Shown here piece after piece: positions 8,892 through 18,086 of a DNA stretch of 64,000 nucleotides. Both the position numbers and the translations under genes were made by a program. Source of the stretch: Ruegeria atlantica. GTDB lineage: Bacteria; Pseudomonadota; Alphaproteobacteria; Rhodobacterales; Rhodobacteraceae. The notes beneath the pieces are model-generated. The model was not told where the DNA came from and did not search any database. It saw only the letters and a program-made list of their open reading frames with translations. The stretch lies in contig NZ_WQCF01000001.1 in NCBI RefSeq assembly GCF_013032455.1, positions 496,001 to 560,000 of the forward strand, given 5' to 3'. How positions within the stretch are numbered: position 1 is the stretch's first letter; every line of letters begins with the position of its first letter.

Positions 8892-10775
8892 GTGGAACAA
8901 CTAACATTCACCTACGAAATGGGCGTCGTCTGCGCGCTGCTGGCCTTCACCATATTTCTCTTCGTGTCGGAAATCGTCAGAATTGACCTCTCGGCCATTA
9001 TTGTCCTCGTTCTGATTGGCCTGCTGAGTTATTTGCCAGGCCTGGGCAATCTGGCAGATGTCCCGCATCTATTTGACGGGTTCGCTTCGAATGCCGTGAT
9101 TTCGATCATAGCGGTGATGATCGTCGGGGCCGGTCTGGACAAGACCGGCATCATGAACAAAGTCGCTGCAGTCATCTTGAAATATGGCGGAACGGCTGAA
9201 AACCGGGTGCTGCCGATCATTTCAGGAACCGTGGGTGTTATCTCGTCCTTCATGCAGAACGTGGGCGCGGCTGCCCTGTTTCTACCAGTCGTCAGCCGTA
9301 TATCCTCACGATCAGGAATCCCGCTGTCACGCCTGCTGATGCCGATGGGGTTCTGTGCCATCCTCGGCGGGACGATGACAATGGTCGGGTCATCGCCGTT
9401 GATCCTGCTGAATGATTTGGTTCTGACGGCCAATGAAGGCTTGCCAGCCGATCAGAAAATGCAGCCCTTTGGATTGTTCTCGGTCACACCGATTGGGGTT
9501 GCGCTGATCCTGACCGGCATCGCTTATTTCCTGCTACTTGGGCGCTGGGTTCTGCCGGGCGATGCGGGCTCGGAAAGCACCGGAACCGGCCAAGGAACAC
9601 AGGAATATCTTCAGCGTGTTTATGGCCTGAAGGCGGATGTTTTTGAGGTGGTGGTCCCGGCGGACAGCCCGTTGGTCGGCCATATTCTAGCGGATATTAA
9701 CCATGAAGATCACCTTTACATCATTTCGACCTTCTATCGCGGCAAGACCTCGATGGTGCAGGTTCTGACAGCCGAAATCGCGGCCCCGTGCCGACTTGCG
9801 ATTGTTGGTAGCCGCTGGGTGGTTGAGCAGTTCGCAGAGAAATACGGGCTGACGGTCCTTCCCGATCTGGACATTTTTGTCGAGGAGTTTGCACCGACCA
9901 ACGCAGGTGTTGCCGAAGTCGTTGTGACGCCGGATAGTAAACTGATCGGAAAATGCCCACGCGAGCTGTTGTTCCGCAAGACCTATGGGATGTCTCTTCT
10001 GGCAATCCATCGGGGTGAAGAAACACTCAGCCATGTCGAGACCGAGGATCACGAATCCACCCAGATCGGTCTTGAGAAATTTCAGGCGGGCGACATGCTG
10101 GTCGCCCATACCCGTTGGGACAACCTGATGCGGATCAAGCGGGATCCTGATTTTGTCGTAGTGACCTCGGATTTCCCTCAGGACGAGCTACGTCCGCAAA
10201 AGGTAGGTTGGGCGCTTGCTTTCTTTACCATTTCGCTATCCATGATCCTGTTCACGGATATCCGCCTGTCGCTTTGCCTGCTTACTGGGGCCGCCGGGAT
10301 GATGCTGTCTAAGGTGCTGAGCGTTGATGAGGCGTATCGTGCCGTCGGATGGAATACGGTCTTTCTGTTGGCCTGCCTAATTCCATTGGGTCAGGCCGTT
10401 CAGAACACCGGAACTGCAGCCTGGATCGCGCAACAGATCATGATCATTCTGGACGGCTGGCCGATCTGGTCGTTGCAGGCCGGGGTAGCCATTCTGGCCA
10501 CCGCCTTTTCGCTTGTAATGTCGAATGTTGGGGCGACGGTTCTCTTGGTTCCTCTGGCGGTTTCCATCGCGGTAGCGGCTGGCGCAAACCCGGCGCTTTT
10601 CGCGCTGACCGTTGCAATTTCAACCTCGAACAGTTTCATCATTCCCACCCACCAAGTGAACGCACTGATTATGGGGCCTGCGGGTTACAAGGTGACTGAT
10701 TTCGTCCGTTCAGGCGGGGTGATGACGTTTCTCTTTCTCATCGTTTCGCTTGTCATGCTCAACCTGCTGTTCTGA
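8892..10775 (+). CDS. SLC13/DASS-family permease with two RCK_C domains
   Basis: 627 residues from a GTG with AGG upstream. The N-terminal hydrophobic block (about 1-220) and C-terminal block (about 430-627) carry the permease helices. Between them lie two soluble segments (about 240-330 and 335-415) with the TrkA-C/RCK_C pattern (VVVPADSPLVG and VVVTPDSKLIGK). Such proteins are annotated as anion, sulfate or dicarboxylate permeases. The RCK_C domains probably regulate transport by ligand binding. With sulfotransferase-like genes next door a sulfate role is conceivable but unproven. Confidence 0.85.
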   Translation: MEQLTFTYEMGVVCALLAFTIFLFVSEIVRIDLSAIIVLVLIGLLSYLPGLGNLADVPHLFDGFASNAVISIIAVMIVGAGLDKTGIMNKVAAVILKYGGTAENRVLPIISGTVGVISSFMQNVGAAALFLPVVSRISSRSGIPLSRLLMPMGFCAILGGTMTMVGSSPLILLNDLVLTANEGLPADQKMQPFGLFSVTPIGVALILTGIAYFLLLGRWVLPGDAGSESTGTGQGTQEYLQRVYGLKADVFEVVVPADSPLVGHILADINHEDHLYIISTFYRGKTSMVQVLTAEIAAPCRLAIVGSRWVVEQFAEKYGLTVLPDLDIFVEEFAPTNAGVAEVVVTPDSKLIGKCPRELLFRKTYGMSLLAIHRGEETLSHVETEDHESTQIGLEKFQAGDMLVAHTRWDNLMRIKRDPDFVVVTSDFPQDELRPQKVGWALAFFTISLSMILFTDIRLSLCLLTGAAGMMLSKVLSVDEAYRAVGWNTVFLLACLIPLGQAVQNTGTAAWIAQQIMIILDGWPIWSLQAGVAILATAFSLVMSNVGATVLLVPLAVSIAVAAGANPALFALTVAISTSNSFIIPTHQVNALIMGPAGYKVTDFVRSGGVMTFLFLIVSLVMLNLLF

Positions 10776-10812
10776 GCGGTTTTGGGATGGCCAAGTGATA
10801 CCCGCCTCTTGA

Positions 10813-11730
10813 TCACACGGAGTACACGCGGCGCATAACCAAGGGCGTCAGATACATTGGTATCTGGTATGCTCCGATAAACACCATGATCGGGGCGGTA
10901 ACCTCGGGTGGCAAAGCCACAAAGAACAGCGCGATGTTGCGGTTTCCTGCAATCAGAGACACGGCAGTCGCCTGAGCCGGAGCCAAGCGTCTGCGCGTCA
11001 GCTGCAAGGTAGCGGCCTGCGCACCGAAATTTACCAGACAGGCGAACGCGATCCAGAAAGCGGCAAGCCACGGATCACTCAGCGCCGCATTGCTGACCGA
11101 CGGCATCAAGCCAATGACAAAGACAGCCAACGTAATTGTTGCAGCCCCTTCAAGCTGCATTAGCGTTCTAGCAGAAGGATTGCACAAGGCTGTTCGGCGT
11201 AGTCCGACAGCAACAACAGTAACACCCGAGATCGTAAGGAACAGGCTAAATGCAGCCTTCAGGACCGCCCCAAGGTCACCAAGTTCGGGTATCAACCAAA
11301 AGATTGGCAGAGCAGTCAAAGGCAACAAAGCCGTCCCGACGACAACAAGGCGCATGGCGTGCTCAGCGGGGTACCCCATCATCATGCAAAGATTCGGACT
11401 GCCCGATATCGAAGGCGCTGCAGTCATGATCAGCAGGGCCAGAATGACCGCTGTTCCCGTCCACCCGCCGACAATTCCAACGAAGATTATGACCAACGGC
11501 GTAAGAACCTGAAACCCGATTACCGCCGCCATGACCTGACGCAGATCGGCCAGCGAGCCCAGAATGGCCGCTGGCTCCATCCGCAGAATGGTGACGAACA
11601 GCAAAAGGACCACAAGCGGTGCCAACAATGGCCGCATAGGCTCGGCCAGTGAAGGTAGCAACAGCCCCATTGCCAGTCCGGAGACCAACACATAAGGGCC
11701 GTTGCGCGCCGCCCAGAGCAGCGGATTCAC
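10813..11730 (-). CDS. BASS-type (bile acid:sodium symporter family) permease
   Basis: 305 residues, almost wholly hydrophobic, with about nine or ten membrane helices. The TAAPSISGSPNL segment near 105-115 and the AGNRNIALFF segment near 262-271 match the two discontinuous-helix regions of this family. It lies 9 bp after the TRAP large-subunit gene, so it probably belongs to the same transcript and may carry a related organic anion. Its 3' end converges on the SLC13-type gene. Substrate unknown. Confidence 0.75.
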   Translation of the reverse strand: MNPLLWAARNGPYVLVSGLAMGLLLPSLAEPMRPLLAPLVVLLLFVTILRMEPAAILGSLADLRQVMAAVIGFQVLTPLVIIFVGIVGGWTGTAVILALLIMTAAPSISGSPNLCMMMGYPAEHAMRLVVVGTALLPLTALPIFWLIPELGDLGAVLKAAFSLFLTISGVTVVAVGLRRTALCNPSARTLMQLEGAATITLAVFVIGLMPSVSNAALSDPWLAAFWIAFACLVNFGAQAATLQLTRRRLAPAQATAVSLIAGNRNIALFFVALPPEVTAPIMVFIGAYQIPMYLTPLVMRRVYSV

Positions 11731-11739
11731 TGAGCTGCC

Positions 11740-13053
11740 CTACCCGCCCGGACTCTGACGCAGGTTCTCGGGCAACCAGGTTGCAAGATCAGGGAACCAG
11801 ATCAGGATGAACACCATCAACACCATGATCAGGAACATCGGAATTGCCGCACGAGCGATGTAACTCATCTCATGGTTCGTCATCCCCTGCATAACGAAAA
11901 GGTTGAAGCCAATTGGCGGTGTGATCTGCGCCATTTCAACGACAACCACGATGAAGATGCCAAACCAGATCAGATCAATCCCGGCGTCGCGGATCATCGG
12001 TTCGACCACAGCCATAGTCAGCACGACCGAAGAGATGCCGTCGAGGAAGCAGCCAAGAATGATATAAAACACCAGCAGCACCATCAGCAGCTCGAACCGC
12101 GTCAATTCCCATCCGGCAATAAGGTCGGCCAGACCGCGAGGAAGGCCCGTGAAGCCCATTGAAAGGGACAGGAATGCTGCCCCCGCCAGGATCAAAGCAA
12201 TCATCGCGCTGGTCCGGGTGGCCCCCATCAAGCTTTCGGTAAAGGTTTTCCAGTTCAGAGACCCCTGCCCTGCAGCCAACAGCAGCCCACCAATCACGCC
12301 GAATGCGGCAGCCTCGGTCGCGGTGGCATAGCCCAGATACATTGACCCGATCACCACTGTAATCAGTAAGATGACGGGCAACAGAAACCGAGAGTTCCTG
12401 AGCTTTTCTGAGAAGGTCAGTTTGCCTTCGTTGTCGGGGTTCCAGTCTTTACCAAGCTTCGAGTAAATCGCGACATAGCCCATGAACATTGCGGCCAGCA
12501 CAAGGCCGGGCAAGATGCCTGCGAAGAACAGCTTGGTAATCGATTCATTGATGGTCACGCCATAGACGATCAACGTCAGCGAAGGCGGTATCATCAGGCC
12601 AAGCGTCGCCGCCCCGGTCAGGGTGCCTATGATCATGCGTTCGGGGTAGTTGCGTTTGCGCAATTCCGGGATCGACATCTTACCAACCGTTGTCAGCGTG
12701 GCGGCGGACGAACCCGAAACGGCAGCAAAAACCGTGCATCCTACAATGTTCGTATGCACCAGCCCCCCGGGCAGCGGCGCCATCCACGGGGAGAGGCCTT
12801 TGAACATATCCTCGGATAATCGCGTTCGATAAAGAATCTCTCCCATCCAGATGAACATCGGCAAAGCCGTCAGGGTCCAGGACGAAGAGGCCGACCAGAT
12901 CGTGGTGATCATTACGTCGCCGACGGGGCGGGTTGTGAACAGTTCCATACCAACCCAGGCGACGCCCATCAGAGCCAGTCCGACCCAAACGCCAGTGCCC
13001 AGCAGAGTAAAGAGAACAAAGAGGAAGAGGATAATGACTGATAGGTTTTCCAT
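11740..13053 (-). CDS. dctM: TRAP transporter large permease subunit (DctM family)
   Basis: 437 residues from the ATG at 13053, with GGAGAG upstream; a longer frame to 13122 overlaps dctQ and is unlikely. About a dozen membrane helices, with signature segments such as GATRTSAMIALILAGAAF and ITPPIGFNLFVMQG typical of DctM. It forms the ion-coupled translocation channel of a tripartite transporter with the DctQ and DctP proteins encoded just upstream. The gap to dctQ is four bases. Confidence 0.93.
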   Translation of the reverse strand: MENLSVIILFLFVLFTLLGTGVWVGLALMGVAWVGMELFTTRPVGDVMITTIWSASSSWTLTALPMFIWMGEILYRTRLSEDMFKGLSPWMAPLPGGLVHTNIVGCTVFAAVSGSSAATLTTVGKMSIPELRKRNYPERMIIGTLTGAATLGLMIPPSLTLIVYGVTINESITKLFFAGILPGLVLAAMFMGYVAIYSKLGKDWNPDNEGKLTFSEKLRNSRFLLPVILLITVVIGSMYLGYATATEAAAFGVIGGLLLAAGQGSLNWKTFTESLMGATRTSAMIALILAGAAFLSLSMGFTGLPRGLADLIAGWELTRFELLMVLLVFYIILGCFLDGISSVVLTMAVVEPMIRDAGIDLIWFGIFIVVVVEMAQITPPIGFNLFVMQGMTNHEMSYIARAAIPMFLIMVLMVFILIWFPDLATWLPENLRQSPGG

Positions 13054-13057
13054 GCTC

Positions 13058-13591
13058 TTACTCTCCGTGGCTCTGGTCGGCCAAATCGCGGACAATCCGG
13101 TGATCGCCTTTAAACAGGACATGGATCAGGTGATCGGTCAGAGCGACGGCAAGGATCACTGCTCCGACCAACATGGCAGATTGCGGGATCCACAGGGCGG
13201 TTTTGTCTTGCCCTTGGCTGACGTCATTAAACTTCCAGCTCCAGTAGACGAAGCGATAGGCATACCAGCAGAAATACCACATGACGGCAGTGCCAATGGC
13301 AAAGCACCAGATTTCAATAATACGTCTGACACCATCGGGAACCGCATTTAGCAAGATCGAAACGCGGATATGACTGCCCCGGTTCAGGGCATTGGCAAAG
13401 GCCAGAAATGATGCGGCTGCCATCGCGTATCCCGCATAATCAGGCGCGCCGGGAAAGACTTCACCAGTCCAGCGGGCCAGCATCTGCACGACGATCAACA
13501 AAAGAATGGCAATCAGGCTCAGCGCCGCCAAAACCCCTGCTGCCTGATAGATGAAATCCAATACGGACCGAAGCCCTCGCAATACCGCCAT
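13058..13591 (-). CDS. dctQ: TRAP transporter small permease subunit (DctQ family)
   Basis: 177 residues with four membrane helices. I chose the ATG at 13591 (GGGGACGG upstream); an open extension to 13651 adds a Pro-rich leader with no family support. It is the membrane partner of DctM and lies between the dctP and dctM genes, the usual order. Confidence 0.88.
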   Translation of the reverse strand: MAVLRGLRSVLDFIYQAAGVLAALSLIAILLLIVVQMLARWTGEVFPGAPDYAGYAMAAASFLAFANALNRGSHIRVSILLNAVPDGVRRIIEIWCFAIGTAVMWYFCWYAYRFVYWSWKFNDVSQGQDKTALWIPQSAMLVGAVILAVALTDHLIHVLFKGDHRIVRDLADQSHGE

Positions 13592-13657
13592 ACCGTCCCC
13601 GTTTGTTATGATTGGATTGGCAATGGGCGGCGGAACATCCGCCGCCCTCACGCGCAG

Positions 13658-14635
13658 TTACTGCGACGAGTTGAATGCATCGACGATGGCCTTGCCCTCG
13701 TCTCCGGCGGCTTCCAGCCATTCATTGGTCATGGTGACACCGATTTCTTTCAGCTCATTTGTCATCTGCTCGGAAGCAGGACCAACATTCATGCCGCCAT
13801 CGCGAAGGCCTTGCAGGGTGAAGCCCGTGTATTCCTTGGCGCGCCAGTTACCGGCATATTCCGCCAGTTCCGCGCAGGCCTTGATGACATTCTTGTTGGC
13901 GTCAGACACGCCGGACCAGACATCAGAATTCACCATCACGTAGTTACGGGGTAACCAAGCATCAACTTCATAGAAATGGCTCAGGCTTTCCCAGACCTTG
14001 CGGTCATAGCCAGTCGAACCCGACGACACCATCGATTCCGCGACACCAGTAGCAAAAGCCTGACTGATTTCTGCCGCTTCAATGGTCACCGGCAGCATTC
14101 CCGTCAGCTCGGCCAAACGCGACGTGGCATTGTTATACGAGCGGAATTTGATGCCCTTCATATCGGCAACCGAGTTTACCTCGTTCTTAAAGTACAACCC
14201 CTGCGGCGGCCACGGAACAGCGTAAAGCAACGTCAGGTTCTGTTCGGCCAATAGATTTTCGATCGATGGCTTGGCGGCCTGCCAAAGCTTCTCGCTGTCG
14301 TCGAATGAGGTGGCGAGGAACGGGATTGAGTCAAACCCGAACAGCGCGTGTTCATTCTGGTGACCCGACAGCAGACGCTCACCGATTGGGGCCTGACCTG
14401 TCTGGATCGCGCGCTTGATGTCGGCACCTTTGAACAATGAGCCTGAAGGGTGCGTCACAATCTCGATCTCACCGCCAGTGCCAGTGGTTACGCATTTAGC
14501 AAATTCCGCCCCCGTGTGTGAGTGGAAATTCGACGCCGAATAAGCCATCGGCATGTCCCATTTCTCGGCCAGAGCGGGCGCGGCAGTTGCAGCGGTCAAT
14601 GCGGTTGCTGTAAGAAGGTTGGTCAGTTTTTTCAT
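13658..14635 (-). CDS. dctP: TRAP transporter periplasmic solute-binding protein (DctP family)
   Basis: 325 residues with a clear Sec signal (KKLTNLLTATALTAAT, cleavage after PALA at about 23). Typical DctP features include GLYFKNEVNSVADMKGIKFR and a conserved Arg in that region that usually contacts the ligand carboxylate, followed by SGSTGYDRKVWESLSHFYEV. It captures a carboxylated solute for DctQM. The neighbouring oxidase and enolase-type enzyme suggest an amino or imino acid ligand, which is inference. Confidence 0.92.
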   Translation of the reverse strand: MKKLTNLLTATALTAATAAPALAEKWDMPMAYSASNFHSHTGAEFAKCVTTGTGGEIEIVTHPSGSLFKGADIKRAIQTGQAPIGERLLSGHQNEHALFGFDSIPFLATSFDDSEKLWQAAKPSIENLLAEQNLTLLYAVPWPPQGLYFKNEVNSVADMKGIKFRSYNNATSRLAELTGMLPVTIEAAEISQAFATGVAESMVSSGSTGYDRKVWESLSHFYEVDAWLPRNYVMVNSDVWSGVSDANKNVIKACAELAEYAGNWRAKEYTGFTLQGLRDGGMNVGPASEQMTNELKEIGVTMTNEWLEAAGDEGKAIVDAFNSSQ

Positions 14636-14687
14636 TGTCTTCTCCCAATTGAGTTTTAGATCGCCGATTTCCTCTACCGGCTTGTTT

Positions 14688-15938
14688 TCATGTTGCGAAA
14701 CGTGAAGGCGCGTAGACGCTCATATCCGTATTCGGGGTTCTGCCCATGATCATCTGCGCCAAAAAGCGTCCTGTTTTAGGCCCACCTGTCAGGCCGATGT
14801 GATGGTGACCAAAGCCCATATACGCCCCGTCGATCCCCGGAACATCGCCTATGATCGGGATCGAGTCAGCCGGAGCAGGCCTGTGCCCCATCCATTCCAC
14901 TTCCTCCTTCCATGTCACGCCCGGAAAAGCCGCCCGGGCATTCTTGCGCATCAATTCAAACGGTGCGCGCGAGGGCGGAGCATCCAGCCCGCCAAATTCC
15001 ACAATCCCTGCTAAACGTATCCGCCCGTCCATGGGCGTTGCAACAAACTTGCCCGAAGCCACCATAACCGGGCTGCGCGGCATCGCAGAAGGGTCCACCA
15101 ATTCAAGATGATAGCCACGTTCGCTTTCAAGAGGAACAGAAACACCCAACCGTTCGGCCAAGGGCCCGGACCAGACGCCTGCCGTCACGATGGCCGTGTC
15201 GCACGGGATAGTTTCACCATCCGCACGCACGCCGATCACACGACCATTTTCGCGTGCGACGTCTTCGACGCTGGCATGAATGATCCGGCCCCCGTTAGCT
15301 TCGACATGCGCGGCCAGATCTTTTACATACTGCCCGGGATCAGTGATATGGCCATGGTCCGACAATTTGGCGGCGAAACCGATATCCTTACTGAACACCG
15401 GGTCGTAATCGTGAAACTCCTTGCCCTCCAACTCTTCCCACTTAAAGCCGTGCCTGCGTCGGATGCCCCATCCAAATGCATCTTCGTCGAAATGCGCCCG
15501 GTCATTGTAGAGAAACAGATAGTCGGACGGCACGATCCACTTTTCAGCCTTCGTGCCAGCCGCCAAAGCTTTGTGATCGTTTAGACTGTCGCCAACGATT
15601 GGAGAAAGGGCCGCTGCAATTCGCGCAACATCCTTGGCGTTGGCGTGGCTTAGATATTGCCTCAACCATGGGATCAGCTTTGGCAAATACCCCCACTTCA
15701 GGAACAAAGGCTGCGACGGGCTCAGCAACATTTTCGGCGCTTTGCCCATCAGGCCCGGAACCGTCACCGGTACGATCGAACATGAGGCCAGAACACCGCC
15801 ATTGCCATGTGACGTTCCTTCGCCCGGACCGGTCTTGTCGATCAGGATGACGTCATGACCATCCCGCTGCAGCCAGACAGCCGCAGATACCCCAACGATA
15901 CCGGCGCCGATGATGGCTATGGTTTTCTTGTCGCTCAT
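14688..15938 (-). CDS. FAD-dependent D-amino acid dehydrogenase/oxidase family (DadA-like)
   Basis: 416 residues. It starts with an FAD-binding GAGIVG Rossmann motif (about 11-16) and ends with a [16 protein letters not shown] C-terminal FAD contact. The family oxidises amine groups of D-amino acids, sarcosine or proline-type imino acids and passes electrons to a quinone or oxygen. It overlaps the enolase-family gene by four bases, so the two are translationally coupled. With the TRAP transporter downstream it probably acts on the imported solute or its product. Confidence 0.8.
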   Translation of the reverse strand: MSDKKTIAIIGAGIVGVSAAVWLQRDGHDVILIDKTGPGEGTSHGNGGVLASCSIVPVTVPGLMGKAPKMLLSPSQPLFLKWGYLPKLIPWLRQYLSHANAKDVARIAAALSPIVGDSLNDHKALAAGTKAEKWIVPSDYLFLYNDRAHFDEDAFGWGIRRRHGFKWEELEGKEFHDYDPVFSKDIGFAAKLSDHGHITDPGQYVKDLAAHVEANGGRIIHASVEDVARENGRVIGVRADGETIPCDTAIVTAGVWSGPLAERLGVSVPLESERGYHLELVDPSAMPRSPVMVASGKFVATPMDGRIRLAGIVEFGGLDAPPSRAPFELMRKNARAAFPGVTWKEEVEWMGHRPAPADSIPIIGDVPGIDGAYMGFGHHHIGLTGGPKTGRFLAQMIMGRTPNTDMSVYAPSRFAT

Positions 15939-17068
15939 GCTGCCACCGCCTTGGCCACAGCATGATGGTTCAGCTTCGCCACATCTGGTCTGCCGCCCAA
16001 ACCGGGACCTGTGGGAACGACAACACTGCCGTCGCGAATTTGGAATGACTCCTCGAGAATGTCTTCTTTGAGGAAATAGGACGCCTGATAAAACTCACAT
16101 CCAAGCGTGATCTCAGGCGATGAGGCGATCATGTGGGTTCCTGCGAGATGGGCCAGACCAGTCTCGAACATGTCGCCACCATAAGCCGTCAGGCCATGCG
16201 CCGCTGCAATGCGGGCGACTGTTTGCCCACGCGACAGACCTCCTGACTTCATGATCTTCACCGACACGCCATCGCATATCCCCTCACGCGCGGCGCGCTC
16301 CATATCTTCGGGACCAAAGACACTTTCATCAGCCAAAAGCGGAACGTCGATCATCTGCCGCAGCTTTGCCATCATACCAAAATGATGCGCACGCACTGGC
16401 TGTTCGATGAAATCCGGTTTGAACTGGGCAACGTCCCGCACCTGGGCTGGGGCGTCTTCGATACTAAGGCCTTGGTTATAGTCCACCCGCACCGAGAATT
16501 CGGGATAGTTCTGCGCTATGTGTTCCAACCTCATAATGTCGAACGCATGATCCCTGAACCCGGTCTTGAGCTTGACGATCCGAACGCCATCCTCCTGCAA
16601 ACGGGTCAGTAGCTCGATATCCTGTGCATAATCCGGGTTCGCGATCGAGCAACTAAGCGGAATAGTTTCCCGGCACTTGCCGCCCAGAAGAGACCAGACC
16701 GGAACCCCACTCACCCGGCCCGTAAGATCCAGCAGAGCGGTTTCCAGAGCTGCCTTGGCTTCGGTACAATGGGCCACGGCATAGGCCGCTTGGGCCATAA
16801 TCGCCGCGCGATCACCGATTCTTGCACCCATAACAAGCGGGCGCAGATAGCGATCCAGCGCGGCATAGGTGGCTTCTGGCGTTCCGGTGAACACAGACCA
16901 GGGTGACGCTTCTCCGAACCCCTCTGAACCGCCTTCAGCCGTAAGCCGCAGGACGACGACCTCGCAGGCTCCCTCAACAGAACCGATTCCATGATCCCGC
17001 CGCGACGTGACCGGCAGCTTCAGGTGCCACAGGTCAAATCCTATGATTTTTTGGTCCAGATCGCTCAT
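15935..17068 (-). CDS. Enolase-superfamily enzyme, mandelate racemase/muconate lactonizing type
   Basis: 377 residues from the ATG at 17068 with GAGGG upstream. The capping domain covers about 1-125. The barrel shows catalytic KLKTG (KxK), metal ligands in VDYNQ, FIEQP and LADES, and the opposite-face Lys in SVKIMKSGG: the two-Lys arrangement of the MLE subgroup. Such enzymes racemise, epimerise or dehydrate carboxylates. Coupled to a DadA-like oxidase and a TRAP system, it may epimerise or dehydrate a proline derivative, as in roseobacter hydroxyproline pathways. That substrate is a guess. Confidence 0.8.
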   Translation of the reverse strand: MSDLDQKIIGFDLWHLKLPVTSRRDHGIGSVEGACEVVVLRLTAEGGSEGFGEASPWSVFTGTPEATYAALDRYLRPLVMGARIGDRAAIMAQAAYAVAHCTEAKAALETALLDLTGRVSGVPVWSLLGGKCRETIPLSCSIANPDYAQDIELLTRLQEDGVRIVKLKTGFRDHAFDIMRLEHIAQNYPEFSVRVDYNQGLSIEDAPAQVRDVAQFKPDFIEQPVRAHHFGMMAKLRQMIDVPLLADESVFGPEDMERAAREGICDGVSVKIMKSGGLSRGQTVARIAAAHGLTAYGGDMFETGLAHLAGTHMIASSPEITLGCEFYQASYFLKEDILEESFQIRDGSVVVPTGPGLGGRPDVAKLNHHAVAKAVAA

Positions 17069-17165
17069 TTCGCCCTCTATCGACGAAAGCAAGCCTGCCT
17101 TGACCAACATATCATTTCAAATACTATATCTTTGAGAGTTCATCATAAAAAATGATACATACGCA

Positions 17166-18086
17166 ATGTCCCTACGATTTCGCCAACTTCAAGCCTTTCA
17201 CGCCATTATGGAGACCGGAACCGTGACCGGGGCGGCCTCGGTTCTTGGCATTTCACAACCGGGGATCAGTAACCTTCTGGCGCAGTTGGAACGCGAGGCT
17301 CGGCTGCCGCTTTTTGAACGAAACAAGGGCCGTCTGTTGCCTACACCAGAGGCTGAGTTGCTTTACCGCGAGGTCGATACCGTCGTGCGCGGGCTGGATC
17401 ATGTCGCGCAGGCTGTGACCGACCTGCAGAACAAACATCCCGGTCAGTTGCAGGTCGCCTCCCCTCATATGCTCTCGTTCGGCTTTATGCCGCGCGAGAT
17501 TGCGCGCTTTGCCGAGAGCCGCCCGAACTTGTCAGTCAGCTTTCAGTCGCAGTATTCCTCGAAGATTCAGGAATGGGTGATCTCTGGCCTGTTTGAGATC
17601 GGAATTGTTGAAATGCCCATACTGCATGACACGTTAAACTATCAGGTATTTCAATTCGAAACGTTGGCGACTTTCCCCGAAGACAGCCCACTTGCAAAGC
17701 ATGACGTTCTGACCCCTGAAATACTGGAAGGCGAACCCTTTATCGTCATGGGACCCGAGCACCAGACTCACCGCAGGACCCGCGATATTTTCCAGAGCTC
17801 TGGGTGCACATGGCGCACTCAAATCCACACGCACTTGTCCGAAAACCTGTTAAGTTTCGTCAAACAGGGCATGGGCGTGGCGATGATCGATCCGTTTACT
17901 GTCACCTTTGACGAAGAGAGCGGGTATCAAACCCGCCCGTTCCGACCCGCCGTGATGCTGGAGCTTGCAATCATCACGGCCAAGGGCCGCCCCCTGTCAA
18001 CTATCGCACAGGAATTTCTGGCCCAATTGACCCCTTCAATCTCTGCCTACGCCACCCATTCCGAAACCGGTGCTGCAGCCTCGTGA
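17166..18086 (+). CDS. LysR-family transcriptional regulator
   Basis: 306 residues with an N-terminal winged HTH (about 1-60; GAASVLGISQPGISNLLAQLE) and a periplasmic-binding-protein-like effector domain. It is divergent from the enolase/DadA/TRAP operon with a 97-bp gap, so it most likely controls that operon and itself. The AT-rich gap (17069-17165) would hold the operator. Its 3' end overlaps the convergent TPP-enzyme gene by 40 bp. Confidence 0.9.
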   Translation: MSLRFRQLQAFHAIMETGTVTGAASVLGISQPGISNLLAQLEREARLPLFERNKGRLLPTPEAELLYREVDTVVRGLDHVAQAVTDLQNKHPGQLQVASPHMLSFGFMPREIARFAESRPNLSVSFQSQYSSKIQEWVISGLFEIGIVEMPILHDTLNYQVFQFETLATFPEDSPLAKHDVLTPEILEGEPFIVMGPEHQTHRRTRDIFQSSGCTWRTQIHTHLSENLLSFVKQGMGVAMIDPFTVTFDEESGYQTRPFRPAVMLELAIITAKGRPLSTIAQEFLAQLTPSISAYATHSETGAAAS

